64,000 nt of DNA. Source: DASRDZ01 sp035652335. Lineage in GTDB: Bacteria > Chloroflexota > Dormibacteria > Aeolococcales > Aeolococcaceae. The translations under genes and the position numbers were made by a program. Positions 60,137 through 64,000 of this stretch are shown here, piece after piece. Positions within the stretch are counted from its first letter, which is position 1, and each line of letters opens with the position of its first letter. The notes beneath the pieces are model-generated. The model ran no database searches. It saw nothing but the letters and a program-made list of their open reading frames with translations, and was not told the DNA's origin. The stretch spans positions 18,068-82,067 of the forward strand of contig DASRDZ010000078.1 of assembly GCA_035652335.1 (NCBI GenBank), read 5' to 3'.

Positions 60137-62379
60137 CGCCCCGCCCCCGTCTGCACCGGCTGCGGCGGCCGCCGGTCGAGCCGGTAGCGTCGCGGCACGA
60201 ACTCGGTCGCCCCGCCGCCGAGCCGCTTCGGCGCCAGCCTGGCGCGGCCGTCGTCCTCCGCGCCGCCGTGGGCGAACGCCGGCACCGCGATGTGGTACCG
60301 GTCGGCCACGCGCCGCAGGAAGGCGTCGCGCACGGAGGCGACCACCTGCGCCATCCCGCCCGGCACCGAGAGCAGCAGGATGATCGCGGCCACGGCCACC
60401 ACACCCGCGCTGCCGCTTCCGGCGTCGATGAGCGCCGTCGCCAGGGCGAGGAACACCGCGCCGAGGAACGGCCCCGCCACGGCGCCGAGCCCGCCGACGA
60501 CCGTCATGAGGAAGAGCTTCTCGCTGAACTCGGGGGTGAAGCCACCGCCCGAGGCGCCGCCGACGAGGTACGCGAACAGTGCACCGCCCAACGCCGCGAA
60601 GAAGCCGCTCACCACGAAGGCCTGCAGCCGCGCGCGCGTCAGGTTGACGCCGAACGCCTGCGTCGCCTGCTCGTTCTCGCGAGAGGCGATCAGCGCGCGG
60701 CCGGTGCGGCTGCGGCGCAGGCCGACCACCGCCAGGGCGCAGGCGAAGGCGATGACCAGCAGCAGGTAGTAGAAGGCGCGGTCGTCGGAGCCGTCGAGGC
60801 CGAGGATGCTGGGCCGGTCGAGGTGGTCGGGGATCAGCGTGGCGCCGAGCTTCTGCCCGAAGAGCACGCTCTGGGCCACCTGCGCGAAGGCGAGGGTGGT
60901 GATGGCCAGGTAGAGCCCGCGGATGCGCAGCGCGGGGAGCCCGACGACCAGTGCGGTCACCGTGCCGGCGACCGCGCCCGCGGGGACGGTGAGCCAGAAG
61001 GGGAGGCCGGCGCTCCCGGCCAGCCACGAGGCCACCCAGGCGCCCACCGCCGCCAGCCCGAACTGCCCGAGGCTGATCTGTCCGGTCCAGCCGGAGAGGA
61101 TCAGCAGCGAGAGCCCGACGATGCCGTAGACGAGCATCTGCGACGCCTGGGTCACGCCGCCGGGGGAGAGGACCCAGGGCACGGCGAGGGCCATCACGGC
61201 GACCGCGCCCGCCGTGCCCCGGCGCATCCGGCGCACCGGCGGCAGGTCGCGGAGGGCGGTGGGGACGGGGCGGGTCTCCCGGCTCGTCGCCCAGGCGCCC
61301 GCGGCGGCGGCGAGGCGCCCGCTCAACTCGCGCGGCCGCAGCAGCAGGATGCCGACGACCATGGCGAAGACGACGGCGTCGCGCACCCCGGGGTCGACGT
61401 TGCCCGCGATCACGCCCTGCTGGAGGATGCCGAGCACGACGGCGCTGACCAGCGCCAGCGGCAGGTTGTCGAGGCTCGCCAGCACCGCGGCGGCGAGGAT
61501 GGTGACCACCACCGGGACGGTCACCCCGCCGGAGCCGCCGACACCGGTGGCCATGGCGTCGAGCGAGGCGCCCAGGCCGCTCAGCAGCCCGGCGATGCTC
61601 CAGACCAGCGCCTGCACCCCGATCGGGCCGATGCCCAGGCTGCGGGCGCGGTCCTCGTTGTCGGCGGCGGCGCGGATGGCCCGGCCCATGCGGGCGCGGC
61701 GGAGGAAGAGGATGACCAGGCCGAGGGCCAGCACCGCGACGACCACGGTCAGCCAGGAGCCGAGGTCGAGGACGACGCCGGGGCCCAGCCGGAGGTTGGC
61801 TGCCACGGGCGGCCGGGTGTCCGCCGGGGTGCCCCCGAGGCTGCCGCCGTGGGGGTCGAAGGCGCCCGCGATCAGGTCGCCGGCGTAGCCGAGCACGGTG
61901 GCCGCGGCCAGCGTGGCCACCGTGCCGACCAGGCGCGAGGCCCGGGCCAGCGGCCGCATCAGGCCGAAGTACACGATCAGCCCGCAGAGCGGCGCCACCA
62001 GGAGGGTGCCGGCCAGCGCGACCCAGTACTCGATCGCGGCGGCGGTGGGGGAGGCGGGGCAGCCGTCGCAACCGAAGCCGGTGAGGCGCAGGATGGCGTG
62101 GTGGCGGAGGATCTCGGAGAAGAGCACCGCCGTGATCGAGGCGAGCTGCACCTGGGCGAGGTTGACCACCCGGCTGCTCCGGTAGACGAGCACGACCCCG
62201 AGCGCCTGCAGGCCGAGGCTGCAGCCCGCGACCAGGCCGAAGCCGGCCACCGCGGTGCGCTGCGTCGCCGTGGCCATCACCGCCAGCAGGACGACGGCGA
62301 GCACCACGGTCGACACCACCGAGGTCCGCTGCAGGGCAGCGGCGACACGGCGGTTGGGCGACCTCCACACGGTGCTCAC
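60133..62379 (-). CDS. Fused LivH-LivM branched-chain amino acid ABC permease (complete)
   Basis: 748 residues from GTG 62379. LivH half about 1-340 with VVLVYRSSRVVNLAQVQLASI and SLGIGPIGVQALVWSIAGLLSGLGA. LivM half about 370-700 with GWTGQISLGQFGLAAVGAWVAS and VVGLPALRIRGLYLAITTLAFAQ. C-terminal cytoplasmic extension of about 60 residues is Arg-rich. Followed (4-nt overlap) by the MFS-LivF-LivG gene, so transporter membrane and ATPase subunits are two large chains. No substrate-binding gene is in this operon. Paralogous to 1-1386. Confidence 0.92.
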   Translation of the reverse strand: MSTVWRSPNRRVAAALQRTSVVSTVVLAVVLLAVMATATQRTAVAGFGLVAGCSLGLQALGVVLVYRSSRVVNLAQVQLASITAVLFSEILRHHAILRLTGFGCDGCPASPTAAAIEYWVALAGTLLVAPLCGLIVYFGLMRPLARASRLVGTVATLAAATVLGYAGDLIAGAFDPHGGSLGGTPADTRPPVAANLRLGPGVVLDLGSWLTVVVAVLALGLVILFLRRARMGRAIRAAADNEDRARSLGIGPIGVQALVWSIAGLLSGLGASLDAMATGVGGSGGVTVPVVVTILAAAVLASLDNLPLALVSAVVLGILQQGVIAGNVDPGVRDAVVFAMVVGILLLRPRELSGRLAAAAGAWATSRETRPVPTALRDLPPVRRMRRGTAGAVAVMALAVPWVLSPGGVTQASQMLVYGIVGLSLLILSGWTGQISLGQFGLAAVGAWVASWLAGSAGLPFWLTVPAGAVAGTVTALVVGLPALRIRGLYLAITTLAFAQVAQSVLFGQKLGATLIPDHLDRPSILGLDGSDDRAFYYLLLVIAFACALAVVGLRRSRTGRALIASRENEQATQAFGVNLTRARLQAFVVSGFFAALGGALFAYLVGGASGGGFTPEFSEKLFLMTVVGGLGAVAGPFLGAVFLALATALIDAGSGSAGVVAVAAIILLLSVPGGMAQVVASVRDAFLRRVADRYHIAVPAFAHGGAEDDGRARLAPKRLGGGATEFVPRRYRLDRRPPQPVQTGAGR

Positions 62380-62462
62380 GGGAGCGTTCTCACAACCACG
62401 CGGCTTCCTTGTTCTCCGCCTTCTCTCCCCGTCGCCGCCGTCTCTCCCCCGGCGACCGGCCT

Positions 62463-62492
62463 ATTCTGTCGAGGCGGGGCCGATTTCGTCAA
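62463..62492 (-). promoter_or_regulatory. Likely sigma70-type promoter of the LivHM/MoxR operon
   Basis: On minus, TTGACG (62492-62487) and CAGAAT (62468-62463) are 18 nt apart, close to consensus -35/-10. Predicted leader to GTG 62379 is about 80 nt. The -35 overlaps the repeat GTCAATATTACT (62488-62499), so a regulator binding there could control it. The same region must hold the opposite promoter of the GH31 gene. Confidence 0.5.
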
Positions 62493-62499
62493 TATTACT
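62488..62499. repeat. 12-nt AT-rich motif shared with 48691-48702
   Basis: GTCAATATTACT here and GTGATTATTACT at 48691-48702 agree at 10 of 12 positions. Each lies in the AT-rich part of a promoter region of otherwise very GC-rich DNA. Possible binding site of one regulator for both units. Confidence 0.35.
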
Positions 62500-62533
62500 G
62501 CCTAATTCGCCAAGCCGCCTCCGGAGCCCGCTC

Positions 62534-64000
62534 GTGCCCCTGCCGACGACCCCCACCCCCTCCCTCCTGACGCTGCCCGCCGGGCACGGCGAGACCGCCG
62601 GCGGCCTGCCCGCCCCCCTCAGCGGGGCTCGGGTGGTCGACGGGAACGGCAGGGGCGTGGAGGTCCGCCACCGGACTGCGGGAGATGGCGTCCACGTCAT
62701 CGAGGCAACGAGCCCGGACGCGAAATCCTTGTGCATGGATTTGCCGTGCGCGGAGGACGACCACTTCGCCGGCGGGGGCGCCCAGTTCGTCCGCCTCGAC
62801 CTGCGCGGCCGGGTGCTCGACGGGTGGCTCACCGACGCGGCCAGCGCGCAGACCTACTTCCACGCGCCGGTGCTCCACTCCTCGGCCGGCTGGGCCCTGG
62901 TGGTGGACACGGCCGCGCGGTACGCGCTCGACGTGGCCGCGACCTCGCCCACGCGGGTGCGGGTGACGGTGCCGGGGCCGTCCCTGCGCGTGGTGGTCGT
63001 CCTGGGGACGCCGCGGCGGTGCGTGTCGGTGGTGGCCGAGCTGGCCGGTCGAGCGCCCCTGGCGCCGCCGTGGGCGTTCGGCGTGTGGCACAACGTGCGC
63101 TCGGGGCCGGCGGCGGTGCTGGAGCAGGCGCGACGCTTGCGCGCGGAGCGAATCCCGGGCAGCGCGCTGTGGATCGACGACCACTACTCGCCCGAGACCA
63201 ACGACGGCGACGGCTGGCCGGGGAACTACCCCCTGGCGCGCTACGGCGAGGTGGTGGAGATGGCCTCGCTGGTCTCGGCGGTGCACGACCTCGGCTTCAA
63301 GGCGCTCACCTACCTGAACTGCATGGTGTACCGCGGCACGCCGTGGTTCGACGAGGCGGTGCGCGACGGCCTGGTGGTGCGCGACGCGTCCGGCGCGCCG
63401 CTGCTCATCCGCTTCTTCTCACCGCTCGACACCCACGAGGGTGTGGTCGACTTCGACGAGGACGCCGCGGCCATCCTCGACTTCACCAACCCGGCGGCGG
63501 TGCGGCGCTGGCAGGACAACGTGCGGCGGCTGCTCGGCGAGATCGGGTGGGACGGGTGGATGGAGGACTTCGGCGAGCAGGTGCCCCCCGAGGCGGTGAT
63601 GCACGACGGGTCGTCGGGTGCGGAGGCGCACAACCGCTACGCGCTGCTGTACCACGGGGCGACCGATGCGGTGCGCGAGTCGGTGAAGCCGGACGCGGTG
63701 GTGTTCGCGCGCTCGGGGTACCTCGGCACGCAGGCGATGCTGCCGGTGTACTGGGGCGGTGACCAGCTGTGCGAGTGGAGCGGCGACTTCGGCATCGCGA
63801 GCGTCGTTCCCGGTGGGTTGTCGCTGGGGCTGCTCGGCGTGGGCGCGTGGGGATGTGACATCTCGGGCCTGTTCGCGCTGCCGGAGAAGCCGCTGGCGAC
63901 GGGTGCCGGCGATCGCGAGCTCTGGATGCGCTGGGTGCAGCTCGGTGCGCTGACGCCGGTGATGCGCACGCATCTCGGCTTCAAGCCGGAGCCCACGCCC
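62534..64000 (+). CDS. GH31 family glycosidase (C-terminus outside window)
   Basis: 489 codons from GTG 62534 stay open to the window end; GGAG lies 7 nt upstream. N-terminal beta-sandwich about 1-170, then a TIM barrel starting PPWAFGVWHNVRSG. Catalytic nucleophile Asp in GWMEDFGEQVP; WGGDQ about 75 residues later supplies the likely acid/base Asp, then GLSLGLLGVGAWGCDISG. The WMEDFGE and WGGDQ pattern resembles the sulfoquinovosidase/YihQ-like side of GH31 more than alpha-glucosidases, but the substrate is not certain. Divergent from the LivHM operon across 154 bp, so it may be regulated with that transporter. Confidence 0.85.
   Translation, partial: MPLPTTPTPSLLTLPAGHGETAGGLPAPLSGARVVDGNGRGVEVRHRTAGDGVHVIEATSPDAKSLCMDLPCAEDDHFAGGGAQFVRLDLRGRVLDGWLTDAASAQTYFHAPVLHSSAGWALVVDTAARYALDVAATSPTRVRVTVPGPSLRVVVVLGTPRRCVSVVAELAGRAPLAPPWAFGVWHNVRSGPAAVLEQARRLRAERIPGSALWIDDHYSPETNDGDGWPGNYPLARYGEVVEMASLVSAVHDLGFKALTYLNCMVYRGTPWFDEAVRDGLVVRDASGAPLLIRFFSPLDTHEGVVDFDEDAAAILDFTNPAAVRRWQDNVRRLLGEIGWDGWMEDFGEQVPPEAVMHDGSSGAEAHNRYALLYHGATDAVRESVKPDAVVFARSGYLGTQAMLPVYWGGDQLCEWSGDFGIASVVPGGLSLGLLGVGAWGCDISGLFALPEKPLATGAGDRELWMRWVQLGALTPVMRTHLGFKPEPTP

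Noticed and set aside
57053..62368. 1771-codon continuous frame joining LivHM region and MFS-ABC
   Set aside because: Residues before the MFS start at 60136 are out-of-frame LivHM and look random; the coding change-over is at the ATGA overlap.
60268..62505. 745-codon plus-strand frame opposite LivHM
   Set aside because: Low-complexity antisense of a membrane protein; no domain.

Overview
High-GC (about 70%) bacterial chromosome with dense, tightly packed genes. Many starts are GTG and many neighbouring genes share a 4-nt GTGA or ATGA stop/start overlap. Lipoproteins, an L,D-transpeptidase, giant secreted Ig/IPT/FG-GAP proteins, Liv-type ABC systems, acyl-CoA and PDH metabolism and a MoxR/DUF58/transglutaminase operon, with no outer-membrane or LPS genes, suggest a soil Gram-positive-type organism: Actinomycetota (Thermoleophilia-like) or a related high-GC phylum such as Dormibacterota. 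This placement is inferred from gene content and composition. I saw no tRNA, rRNA, CRISPR array, insertion sequence or phage gene.

Left edge (1-6599, minus): a branched-chain-amino-acid-type ABC system with unusual architecture. A chimeric substrate-binding protein is followed by a small lipoprotein, an MFS transporter fused to a LivF-type ATPase, and a fused LivH-LivM permease that runs off the window. Next (6762-13411) is an amino-acid stereochemistry island: M20 deacylase, PucR regulator, GNAT acyltransferase, N-succinylamino acid racemase/MenC-type enolase and D-aminoacylase. GNAT, racemase and M20 enzyme together match the known route that converts D- to L-amino acids through N-succinyl intermediates.

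Cell-surface region (13460-27879): an L,D-transpeptidase next to a 1586-aa beta-helix/Ig protein, a divergent 2491-aa FG-GAP/thrombospondin-3/deacetylase-like/Ig protein, and a small secreted protein. The divergent intergenic region holds a 40-nt near-perfect palindrome. A second surface protein (IPT domains plus Cys-paired short repeats) lies at 35496-38810. 28025-33314 encodes acyl-CoA synthetase, PDH E1 alpha, E1 beta, E2 and an acyl carrier protein. 33378-46271 holds housekeeping and stress genes: USP, cupin, two-component drug-type ABC exporter, RibD-like reductase, methyltransferase, PPOX-type flavoprotein, GerMN/Gmad2 lipoprotein and a Lon-family protease.

Right part (46268-62379, all minus): a PhyH-SDR-esterase operon lies downstream of a nine-gene operon that starts with a second LivH-LivM fusion and an MFS-LivF-LivG triple fusion and continues into MoxR, DUF58, a transglutaminase-like protein lacking its catalytic triad, three lipoproteins and a CocE-type hydrolase. 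A divergent GH31 glycosidase begins at 62534 and runs off the right edge. The most novel element is the pair of MFS-ABC hybrid transporters, one in each Liv operon.
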